Assembly: GCA_025267735.1 (NCBI GenBank)
Contig: CM046297.1
Location: 32,824,011-32,888,010 of the forward strand
Length of the DNA: 64,000 nucleotides
Direction of reading: 5' to 3'
Source: Mactra quadrangularis
Taxonomy: Eukaryota > Mollusca > Bivalvia > Venerida > Mactridae
In this document: piece by piece, positions 10,594-22,500 of the stretch
Layout of the letters: the number at the start of each line of letters is the position of its first letter
How positions within the stretch are numbered: position 1 is the first letter of the stretch
Notes under the pieces: model-generated
The model's database searches: none
What the model saw: only the letters and a program-made list of their open reading frames with translations
Told to the model about the DNA's origin: nothing
Position numbers and translations under genes: made by a program

Positions 10594-13500
10594 AGTAGGT
10601 GCGTTTACCCCCAAATTTGGCCCTGTTGCCAAAGTGGTTCAAATTATGTCATATGATAGGGAAATAAATAAGTTACCCAGAATTAACATTTTTAAGTGAA
10701 TTCTGTGAAGTCTGTTACCATGGCAACGGAACAAAATAAATGGCTTAATTTGAAAATATAGATATCCCTTCAAACTGACTTTCAACATTGATAGTTTTAT
10801 AGTCACATATTGTCACATGAGGAAAGCACTTTCTTTTTGAGTTGTTAATATTTGGTTGCCATGGTAACCAATTTCAGAAATTGAAAATCTTTTATTTTTT
10901 GAAAAACATGTTTTTTTTGCAGTCTTTTTGCAATTCTAAAGAAACCTTATTCAAATATTATGTTGATGTAATTATATAAAATTAACAACACAACACTCTG
11001 ACCTCATTTATGGTAATATTCATTACCATGGAAACAAAATAAATGTATTCTATACTAAGAAATAACATGTTTAAAATAGAATGTTATACATTCGCTAAGA
11101 ATGTTAAGTTTGAAGTTGAAGTTTAGATTTTATATGCATGCCTTGTTCTTAGTGTTCTGGTTATCCCATCTATGATTGAGTAAATTCAATTAAAGACATA
11201 CATTTTAGTGGATAGGTTCTCGTTGCCATGGAAACTTTATCATTTTTACTAAAATTATGATATTCAAAGATATATAGTTTTTAATAGTTTTGATTCTAAA
11301 TTTTATCACAATTACCACTTAATTGAATTGAAACAGCAAAAATAATACATTAGCACTGACTTAGTTACTCGTTGCTAAGGTCGTTTCTAAGGCAACAAAT
11401 ATCCCAGTTTTTGAGCATTACAAAAAAAGTTACCTAAATCTGTATAGGGAGGATGTATCATGCAAATAGGCCAAAATAAAAAAAAACAATATTGAAGTAA
11501 AAAGTGCTTAATTATTATATAGTATCAGTATTAAAACATTACATCACATCATAAATTTATATCTTTTTATGAGTGGTTGCCATGAAAACAGAATTATTAA
11601 ATAAAGCTCTAAAAATGAGATTCAGTCATTGCTACCCTACTGCATAAGCTAAATTAATGAAATTTGGTATGCAAGATGTGGAAAGTATAAAGACCACAAT
11701 CAAATGCTATTCTTGTCTATTGAAAGCTGTGGTTGCTATGGTAACAGAAAATGAAAATATAACAATTTGAAATGCAACTTTCAAGATTATGAAACCTGAT
11801 TTTTTACCAATTATTTCATAGAAATTAAAAAGATCAGATCAAAATAAAAAAAAAGTTTCTCATATAAAAATGTTCAAAATGTGCAAAAAGATAAATCAAA
11901 TCCTAATAAGATAACAAGATACAACAGAGTTTAGGTCAGGAAAACTGCATTAGAGATTTAGCTTCCAAGCTTTTAAATTGGGATGTAAGGATCTCTCTTA
12001 TTAATAGTATAACAAGGTTTTAACAATATTTTCTACAAATTGCATTGCATTTTGTGATAAATGGATGGCATAATATGAACATGTTGGAATAAAGTAAAAA
12101 TCATATAAAAAGATATACAGTGATTCCTTTACTTTTTCTTAGTTAAGACAGTTATGTCATCATCATATTAAAGCAGATTCAGCATTTGATACAATAAATG
12201 GTCTAGGTAGTAGTGAATAGAATCCAGCAGTGATTTCATTTTAATTGTTGAAAAAAATGTGAATACAGAATCACTTAGCTCACATTGTGCTTAACAATGA
12301 TACAAAATGTACAAAAATTTAAATCATCACAAAGAGTCCTCACATAGATGTTATCTTTTATGAAAATCCTGAATGAACCCAGTACTGTTGGACAATCTAT
12401 AATGTCATTCCTTGTACAGAGCCAAAAGAAGCATATTAATCCTTTTAATTGTCACATCAATGTTATACAAAATAACAAGTGAAAATGATTTTTACAATTT
12501 ACTTTGTGAAATGAAAAAAAATCAAGAATTGCAGGAAGTCCATGCAAGAAGTTGTACTTTCATGATGCAATTATCAAGCTGCAGTCTATGTTAAGACATA
12601 TAATTTCATATGACTTCTTATGAGAGCCCAGATAAACTTATATATTTGATCATTTGCAACATACAGTCAGTCATATAGCTTTAAACATATATAGATGTGA
12701 AACAATGAAGGTCTATCAGCCATATTTTTGTAAATTCATATTATTGAATGTGTCCAAATCAGGGATTACATATAGTAAAATGCATATACAAATGGAAATA
12801 ATTTGAAGTATACATTGATATTTAGTAAAACTGTACATCATTTTGTACAAATCATAACAAAATGCTTCTATATTTTTACTTCAACCATGGAAGTCAGATT
12901 TTATCTGGATCTTGTACATAACATCATTAGTGTACAAATACTCATTGTAAGTACCAGATTTTATCATTTTTGTAAGGTTTTTTGACAAACTTGTTTGACT
13001 CTTTCAGTTATGAATAGTGCATTATTTAAAAGCAACCTGATCACAAGAGAACAAATTGACAGATCACAATGGCTTCAAATACAAGCTATTCATTGCAACA
13101 TACTTGCAGACTAGCAGGGCTGTACATGTAGTATATATTAAGAGTTTTGCATGTGTTTTACAGTGTACACATGTATATATTCATAAGCAACTTTTCTTCC
13201 TATTGCATGTGGGGTATAAGCAAGTTCTGGTTAATTGTCCTGGGCAGTTGTTTATGTGAATGGGCACTGCTATATTTACTACATCAATTACATGTATATA
13301 CAAGTTACAACAGGCTATATATAATGAGTTGATAGCATGCAAATATTGGCAAAAGCAGCATATATTGACAATATGACATGTTTTTGTAGTGTAAGTACAA
13401 ATGTATATTCAAACAATCTTTTAACAAACTGCATTTACTGTACATGTTCACAAAGGTTGACCACCAGATTTGGGTCCAAGACCCAAATAAACTTTCACAG

Positions 13501-14694
13501 TTTCACATGAAATTAGGGCAATAAAGTTTGTAATTTATATCAAACCCAAGCATTGCAAATGTCTTGTATATACATGTATGGCAGAACAGCAGAAATTAGC
13601 TTTAATGCCAAAAATATCAATATTATAGCACTAATGCAAATAGTGTGAAAATATTAAAATTATCTACCTGATTTCAGGGAATTTTATGTCTGTACTGATT
13701 TGAAACCGAAAGTAGAAGTTTAATTTTGATCAAGTTACAAAGCATGCACAATCACTGGATCCATTTGTTCAATTGTTCTTAGATGATGTGACAAACACCA
13801 TTTACTTTATATACAGAGAGACTAGTCAACCATACAGCCAATCTGCATAACGTAAATAGACAGTGTTATCATAATTTCATGTTTATCTAAGTTCAAACCA
13901 AAGTCGCCGTGAATTGAACTTGTGTGTATTGACGTCATTCACTCCTTTCATGTCGGCTTCATGGCTTATTCTACAGACTAAAACAAGCTTTTAATATTAG
14001 CCACCAAGTCCATAAATTCCTCAGTATCCTCTGTTTACTTCGTATTTTCCAAAAAAGTACAGCAATTTTACTTTGCTGACATATTCATGGAGGCTGCCAT
14101 CTTGGTTTATGCATTCAGGTCAATGAGCTATTTTTAGCCCAAGATATTTAATTGAATCTAATGCTGATAACGAGTGATTTCCCCTTATAGTTGTAAATGT
14201 GAATAGTAAATACATAGAAAAGTATATGCATAACACCTTTGTTCTTAAATGAGACTGGTAAACACATGAATTTAGTTACAAAGCCGTTGTTATGGACGCT
14301 AGTACAAACAAGTCGAAGTTGCGTCCCTTGGATTTTAGTAATGATTTTTAAACACTTTTTTCAAAATTGAATATGAGTGCAAAAAGACAAAGATGTTATA
14401 TTTCGCTCAGCTTTTTATTATGATAAAATAAACATTTCCTGAAAATTTCAAATCTTTGCAATGCTGCACTCGTATTGAAAATGACAGTAGAAGAGGTCAA
14501 AATCCGTCAATTTAGCGAATTTCAACGCACATGACCCTATTCAAGGGCCCCATGAGCAGTCAAAATAGACTTGAATGGACACATATTTTACATTTTCTTA
14601 AAGTTAAAAGATAGATCTATTTGTATGAGAAATATTATGGCCGAAATCGTACATTTGAAATTCGGCGATTTTACAGGGCCGAATCGCACCTACT
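10594..14694. mobile_element. 4.1 kb non-coding element with inverted ends and repeated X-box-like palindromes (copy 1)
   Basis: The left end begins AGTAGGTGCG and has GGCCCTGT 15 bp further in. The right end is the reverse: ACAGGGCC, 4 bp, then CGCACCTACT. The ends coincide with the point where a LINE coding frame is interrupted, which fixes the unit at about 4,101 bp. No convincing target duplication is visible. No long ORF or transposase motif was seen on either strand. The left 2.6 kb recurs at 61518-63830. It contains a series of GTTGCCATGGNAAC-type palindromes. It is probably a non-autonomous DNA element of an unrecognised family. Confidence 0.7.
10714..11745. promoter_or_regulatory. 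Cluster of seven X-box-like palindromes
   Basis: Sites lie at 10714-10727 (GTTACCATGGCAAC), 10855-10868 (GTTGCCATGGTAAC), 11022-11035, 11222-11235, 11371-11396 (two half sites split apart), 11576-11589 and 11732-11745 (GTTGCTATGGTAAC). Spacings are roughly 140-200 bp. The consensus matches the RFX-family X-box, GTNRCC-N(0-3)-RGYAAC. Binding is inferred, not shown. Confidence 0.6.
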
Positions 14695-15430
14695 CCTTAC
14701 AAATTTGGCAAAATCGCTGATTTCGTTCGACTCTAGTGTTTGAGTAACGACCTGTCTGAATTCTTAAATTAAGGCCAAATATACGTAAGATATGTTCTAT
14801 ATTTTCGAGATATAATTGTATTCAAGTATGTTTCTAAACAAAAAGAGTCTTTAATAGAATTGTAGAGTTTTAGAGAACTACTGGATTCTTTTTTACTCTA
14901 CCATGATTGTAAAAACTCGTCAAAAAACCTCCGTTTACATTACAACTCGTCTGTTGAACGCCTAGTATTGTTTTACAAAATTTCAAATGTAATGTCTCGA
15001 GTTGCTTAGACTTAGTAAAACCCCATATTTCGCAACCGAACGTTATGACGGAAGAAACAAAAGCAGCAAATAATTGTAAAGCCGTACCGTTTGAGGTTAG
15101 ATATTAAAACATTCATAGCTTTTAAACCCTTCCCGTACAATGTTTGAGTATTTAGATCGAAACTTCCCTTGTAATTAACTGTTACCCCTAGATAATTAAA
15201 ATTGTCGACAATTTCAATATTTTCATTTCCATAGCTCCAACGTTCATGTAAATTTACACTACCTCGTTTTCGAAAAACAACTATTTTGGTTTTTTGTACG
15301 TTAACTTCCAACCCCCATGTAGAGCAATACTCGTGTAATTTATCTAATGATAGTTGTAAATCATTGGGGGTCAGACTTATTAGCTTATTAGCATAATGGC
15401 AAGCAACTTGATTGCAAATGTATTAGCTTA
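14695..15430 (-). mobile_element. LINE 5' part: RT thumb and connector (same copy as 10005-10593)
   Basis: The minus frame at 15311-15012 reads EVNVQKTKIVVFRKRG and NFNYLGVTVNYKGSFDLN, the standard post-catalytic RT segment of LINEs. Decayed frames with stops and shifts follow down to 14695, ending in LRIQTGRY and FCQICK. In related LINEs that motif is followed directly by the EDEFHF block found at 10593. The copy is old and non-functional. Confidence 0.8.
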
Positions 15431-15584
15431 GTATGTCCATAGCACTACCACAATAATAGCACTATTTGCTAACGTGTTATTCGCCAGGTCTCATAAATGG
15501 TTATATAACTGCTTCTTCTAATGTCATAGACATATCTATCTTCGTAGGAAAATTGCCGTGGTGTTCCGATTGTCAAGTTCTATG

Positions 15585-15735
15585 ACCCAACCATTCGGAA
15601 CTACTCGGTCATTCACTACGAATAACATTAAGACGCCATTTTGGAACTACCTTTCGCTTCAAATGCCTAAACATTTATTTTTTACCGGTGCTGAAGTAAA
15701 TTCATGGTCGTTTAGGCGATGTTTGAGGTTTCGTT
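15585..15735. repeat. Interspersed repeat shared with 61385-61515
   Basis: The blocks ATTCGGAAC, ACTACGAATAAC, AGACGCC, GGTGCTGAAGTAA and TTTAGGCGATG occur in the same order at both sites. No termini or coding potential are visible. Confidence 0.6.
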
Positions 15736-16260
15736 ATAGGCCATGAAATTCAATTAACGCAGTTAAATGACATCAATGAACAAAATTTAGTCATATATGT
15801 AGGCTAACATAGAAATATGTTTTAACAAAGCTTGTACACGTGTATACTACAAGAACTTTTTTGCGTAACCGTTATACACACTTCTCCTCGCGTATTTAGA
15901 AACTTGAAACAGTATTCTTGGTGGACGAATCCTTCTGAGATTATTCATTTAATGAATGATCGAGGTGTTCCGAATGTGACCTAACGACATGGCGTTCTTT
16001 CTTGGATACCACAGACAACAATAAATGTGAGTGATTTGTCTATTCTGTGTGACACTCGAAACCGAATCAATATCTACCTGCCATAAAAAACGCGTTTCGT
16101 TCACAAGTTCGAGGCGTTGGCAAGGACGCCAGTATTTCTTATTGAAATGTAGTCGATATTGGTTGTTAAGAGGAGGAGTCTAAATTATTTGCTCCGCCCC
16201 AATCGATTTATACTCAACAAAACCAATTTAAAACAACAGTAATCATTTATCCGAAGCGTT

Positions 16261-16358
16261 GTTACCTAGCAACGAATGAGTCCCAGGGACAAATGATTGG
16301 TTTATACCTTGTTTGTGCCAATAGTTTTCCTTAGAAACGGGTAGGTCTTCTTATAAAG
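16261..16358 (+). promoter_or_regulatory. Promoter of the cadherin-repeat gene: X-box, inverted CCAAT, TATA box
   Basis: A perfect X-box (GTTACCTAGCAAC, 16261-16273) is followed by an inverted CCAAT (ATTGG, about 16297-16301), a CCAAT near 16318, and a TATA box (TATAAAG, 16352-16358). The ATG is at 16457, so transcription probably starts near 16380 with a roughly 75 bp leader. An X-box followed by an inverted CCAAT resembles RFX/NF-Y promoters. The assignment rests on motif spacing only. Confidence 0.6.
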
Positions 16359-16456
16359 TCCACCGATAGTTCTGACTCCATCGCTAGTTGCGCAAGCGGC
16401 GCTGAAAGACACTTTTTGATTGTTTTGTCAATTGTTGAAGTTTCGTAAATTTCAAA

Positions 16457-16508
16457 ATGAAAGCTCTTATCGTAGTGGGATTACTTGTAGGCTCTCTGTT
16501 CACAGCGG
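16457..16508 (+). CDS. Cadherin gene exon 1 (signal peptide)
   Basis: It encodes 17 residues plus one base and ends at donor G|GTAAGT (phase 1). The ATG follows TTCAAA and is the first in the predicted leader. Confidence 0.85.
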
Positions 16509-19500
16509 GTAAGTTAATGTTATCTTAAAATTAGACATCGTCTTGCATCAATAACATATCATAGAATTAAAGTTAGAACTCTCACTAATGTCAATTTATC
16601 ATGATTTAAGACAATTATATATTTGAAAACCATGATAAATGATTACACATGTATATTTTTCAATTAATTTATGAAATTGCATTAAACATTTAGTAAATAA
16701 TTAGATTTATATGACAACATTTGAATAAAAAATATCAGCCTTGGATATAAAAGTACATTTTTAAAAAAAAATATTTGTCAAAACAAAATAACAGTTTATT
16801 TACATTTTTCTGTAATTTAAAAATTTAGCCCGGATAAAACATTAGCAACACAATTTACAAAAGTTTTCAGAGACATTTTCTATGGTCACAAAAATTGTTT
16901 TAAATTAAAGTAATTCTACGGAATAATGCGACACTTTGAAATACATTTATTTTCATATTTGTTATCGTTTATACGTAATATTATTTCGTGTTTTCAAAAC
17001 AAAATCATTTTTACGAAATAATTATGAAAATAAAGAAGTATTTCGCAATGTCACTTTAGGGCTTCTGTAGAATTATATCTTAAAAAGAATTATCGTTATG
17101 ATGCACAAAATAAGGGATAACTGTGTTTTGATGCAAGACAGGTTAGGACGGAAATGATACGATTGTTACCCACATAATCTTTCTGATCTTTTCACCATAT
17201 TGAAAATGCAGTACATGTACAGATGACCACAGATTATCTATTCTGCCAGGCTGGTATGATCAACGCCTCATCTGTTACCAAAACACACGCCGAAATCAAA
17301 TATAAATAAATTCATATCGGAATTGATCAATTAATAAAACAATTGTAGTAGTAATACTTTGTTATTCATGTATTCACAGAGTGTGCCATTACTGCTTGGA
17401 CCAATCCTGTAATTTCGACTGCCGATGGCAGTGGAGCTGCTTCGACGTCAGTGGCAGAAGGTACGGCAGCTGGGACTACAGGTATCACTGTTGCCGCTAC
17501 TACCGCCACAGCATATACAATAACTGCACAGAGTCCAACCGGTCCTCCAACATTTACCATTGCTAGTTCCGGTTTGATCAGCTTTACTGGGACCTTGGAC
17601 TATGAAACAACAACCGAGTTTGTTCTCACCATAGAGTAAGTGAAGTTTACAATATCATAAGATTTTGTATTCATTATTATCAGGGTGGAAAATCAAAACC
17701 AGCTCGTATCAAATAAAACGTAAACAAACGGACGCCATTTTGGAAAAAATCAGGTATTTTTTCTAATTTACTCTTTTATTCGTCCACCCATGAAAAAACG
17801 AAAATTACCATAACACGCTACTCATTTTTCCGCTTCTAGTGATGTTTATATCATACAGATCCAAAAAGAATTTCAACAAGTTATCCCGGACATTGGAATC
17901 GAAGTGAGCAAGAATTGGGTCGTATTAGACGGACGCGAACTGGTTCAAATTCATGCTTTTGCCTAATTTTTCGCAAAAATTCATTCATTCTTGTAAAATT
18001 TGCTATGTATAACCCACGGAACATACGTGTAGTCTTGTAGTAAAGTATCAACTCTTTCAGAAATAGTTTTGACATAAAAACTAACTTTTTTGGAGAATGA
18101 TGCGGACCGGTTCAGGTTTATACAATGATACGAACCGGTTCAGATTTATGGTATTTTACTTTTTTACTTCACATGCAGTGCGTTCTTTGCTGATGTCTGT
18201 TCCACGGCATAAGTATTTAAAACTTTCACAATTTCGTTCGTTTAAATAGTCGAACAGTTTTGTACTATAATTATTTTAGGACCAACATTAAAAATACTCA
18301 TAATAATGAACTAATAATGAACACTAATGTGTTCACTTTCTCGACCGACGACCAAAAAACCCGCCCACTCATAACTTTTTATTGAAATCAGGATTTTTTC
18401 AATCCAATTTGGATGTAGGACTTTTAACATTGACTTTTCAAACCGGTCTGGTTGTCCGACTTACAGGGCCGACTTGATTTGCCAGGGCGGCTTACGAACT
18501 GGCGTTAACCGATCGCAAATCGGCTCGCCCCGGTGTGAATAAGGGGGGTTGTTAATTGGATATTTTTTTGAGTCCCTGTTTAAAAGATGCTACATGTACT
18601 GATATATAAATTCACATTAGTTACAAAAAGTATGAAATGTGAGCTAAAAGGTTTCCTGTATGTTTTAGAATTCATGAGAGATTCAGATGTTTAATCAATT
18701 AACACATTGCATTTTGCTTGGTTTGGCTGTGATTGTATCAACCACCCCTCAAAAAGAAATTGCCTATTTCAATTACTGTTTTCTTTACTTTTCTTTTACT
18801 CGGTTGTCACAATCTCGTTTTCTTATCATGGAATGTCTTGCATTTGTTTCAACCGTGCACAGTTGGCCAAATAATTGAGCACCATCATCTCAATCATCAA
18901 TTTTAACGGCTAGTTAAAAGAAATGCAAGTGAGTTTAAACAAATCCGAGAAAATGCTTTATCATGTTTTCAGAATTAAACAAGATAACACAGTCTTGTTA
19001 AAAAAAGTTGCAATCTATATTGTAGCTTAGTTGCTTACATGATAGCATACAGCCATCACCCATGATGATCATTTAGTAACTAATATCTATAAAATTTCCT
19101 GGGAATTTAACTCTACTTTGCAACCTAAGTGCCAAGACTTTTTTATGCAAATATGCATCAATATTTTAATGAAGTAAAGCAATCAAAGACACATTTTTCA
19201 ATCACGACATCATATTATGTGCCGCTAGTGAGGTTGGAACCAATGACCTCTCAGACCTTAACCTCTAATCATACCTCTAGAGCTCTACCTCAGTTATATA
19301 ATGAATAAAATATATTTACACACATATAATCAAGTGTCGTAACTTTGGTCTTCTTTTAAGATTTCATTAACAAAAGTTAATTCATAAATTGCGTAACATG
19401 TTTAAAGTGTGCCGTTTATAACTGAAATATGATTTATTATGGCGGCCATTTTGAATTTTCTGCCTTATTTGCTTGTTTAATTTAGTTTTGGAGTTAATAT

Positions 19501-22500
19501 TTGAACTCATCACCATAAAACACCTTTAAATTGATATATTACAGGCATGATTCAACATATTCAATGCCCAGTAAATATAATACCCAAATATGTCCAAAAT
19601 TTGGGTCATTTTGGCAGCCATTTTGAATTTTCCGCCATATTAAGTTGTTTAATTTAGATTTTGACGTCATATTTGAACTAAGCAGCCTAACACAATTATA
19701 CATTGATATATTGAAAGCCTATTAGACTTGTGCGGATGAAGTTGGAGTGTGAACATGGACAGTCGATTCCGAAGATTTATGAGGGGGCATCTCAAAAGTA
19801 GTTTACATACAAATAGACATAAATGTCAGTGTATCAGCTTTAAGGTTATTAATTTTGCGAGGCGTTCGTTTAAAACATCGCAAAAAGTATAACAACATAA
19901 AACAATATCAGTAGCCATACTACCATCTTTATGGAAAAATACAAAATGACATGTAATGGGTTAATCACTTATGTTAACTTATTTGCAATATTACCAATAA
20001 TTACGTCCTATATCCGTCCGTCTGCATACTAATGCAACACAAATACCACACGGATAGTATGCTACGCGAGTGCCTCCAAAATACTTCTATTCCATTTGTA
20101 TTTCTATATCTGTGCGATTTATTCTTTCCGATTTTGACAACGAGTGAATTGAATAAAAGTATTTGTTAATTATGCCTACTGTTTACTTATTTTATCACAT
20201 ATTAACACAGTAACGGCTATAAAGTAATGTAAAACTCAAGATAAAATGATTTAGCCTAAATCATACAAGTTTTGTGTAGTGAATTTCGTGCGAAAACTAA
20301 TTAAAACTCGTTATTAGGCGTAGATAGTTTTATACATAAATACATACTGACGAGAAAAAGGAACGACTCATCAAAGGCTTAGAGTTACAGAAACGATTGC
20401 TGATTGGCCACGCTCATACAGACTGCGTTTATTGTCGGTACGACCAGGCAAATATTTACACCAACATCATTAGCATGATAAATTTATCACTATGTCACTT
20501 GTGGTTAAATGGTAACGGTGAACGCCAAAAAAATTGATTTCAATAACGGCGAATGGTCTGGTGTATGCCGTACCCCGTACTTGTTCTAAATGTTTGTTAC
20601 CATCTTAAATTAGAACAACTTATGTGGACTTGTTACAATCACAGCTAGCGTTGGCAGAATGTCGGCTTATAGAACGTCAACAGACGTATCGGTATCTAAA
20701 AAACGTCAACAGACGTATCGGTATCTAAAGAAACGTCAACAGACGTATTGGTATCTTCAGACGATGTCATAAACTTTCGAGGAAAAAAACTTATTACAGT
20801 GGTGGCAGAGTCATAGTCTGTTCATTGTGTGCTAGGGTAATCTCAAAGACGTTACATCGGCCAGCTATTACGTCCTGTGATTGCCTCTATATTTTCGCAA
20901 TGCCTTTGTTTATCAGAATGACATTGAGCGACCACAATCTAAAAGTGACCACAAACTTACATACAAAATGTAATTTATTTTAACAATTTGATTGAACACC
21001 TGTTGGGATTTACATAAACGGTGGTTACGTCGACAACAGCTGACTTTCAGGAAGTGGGTTGAGATATGATCCAACGATATCTGCATGTTAAGCAATTTGT
21101 ATTGTCTTTATAAATTGTGACGGTAAATTTCTTAATGACCGCGTATTCTTTTAGATAATATAACTTGCAAGCAGAAATTCGTGTTGACTTTTAACTCTAA
21201 AAAATATTTCCGAGTTGTGTGAGGCGTTTCTTTTTGCATCAGTTTAAACATTTGTGAAGTCCCTAGACTTTCACGCGCTGGTTTTCCGAGTAAATTTCGG
21301 GAAAACGATGTGATGTATCCATCACTTTAACCATGTGGTGTGCAATTTTATCAAACAGTTTTTAAGCAGTTTAATCGGCTGAGGGGCAACACCGTTGTCT
21401 ACACAAATACCAAAAGTTTAATAAGCGTGGCCTTAAAAGCGATATTCAGTAAGAATATGTATTATTCCTTTGAGAAAACCCCCCATTATTTTCTCATATC
21501 CACTGTTCATGTTCACATCGGGTTTTAACCCGCACAAGTCTATTAGAAGTGATTTATAACAGCTGGATATAAAAAAATGTTATTTTTGTGCAAAATGGGC
21601 GTGTCCGACTTTCAAGGGGTATGTACAGGGGGGTTAATGGGGTCACACAAATTTTTTTGTTGTTGATTCTATTATCATATTGATGGCTACATATTTTAAG
21701 CAGGGTCTCACATGGCTATCTTTAAAAAATGAAATTAACAACCCCCTAGTGTGAAATATGAATCAAGTGTTCCGGCTAACTACAATGCCGTCAATAGCTA
21801 CAACTGGGGTTACAAATGATTAGTGAAGAAATGATGAGTAATGACGAGGATAACGATAAATACTGTTGCAGACGGTCGCCTTTCAAGCATATGTATAAAT
21901 AAACCATTTTAATCGTCAAAATTTTAAGTTCGTGTCTGACGAGTAAAATGTGTACTTGTAATATTACTCTTACAGATAACGCATAAGAGAGTTAAACACA
22001 ACATTAATTAATATTTTGTCCATAAACTTAGTAAATTTACTTATAATAATAGCACAGTATAATACTAGTAATAATGGTTTTCCTAGTACCCATTTTTAGC
22101 CATATTAGTCACACGCTCGCCACTAGCCGTTCAAACGCAACCGGCGCATTCGGCGTGCGCGGGTTGGTTGACCCGGCTCAATCTCGGAGCAAATAAAGCG
22201 AATCGCCGGTGCCCGTTTCGGAATCGGCGTACGCCGGTTTAAGCCGCCCGGGCAAATAAGTTCTACCCATAAACACAGCTGGATTACTCGCCGGGTCATG
22301 GAAGCGCTTGCATTACAATTGACAGTGTTGAAGCAGTGATTCATTTTGCCGTGTGTCCTGTGTTAGAGACGCAACCTTTTAACCGCTGACAAGCGTCAAT
22401 TGATAAATGATTACGTGTTGGCAGTAAATTCATACATAGAAGGTTAGGTGATAATTAGCACCGAGTAATGACCGTTTAAGTAATTTTTTTGTGATTTTAA

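Noticed and set aside
17366..17560. Valine/alanine-rich open frame antisense to cadherin exon 2
   Set aside because: Antisense of a Thr/Ala-rich coding exon; no independent support.
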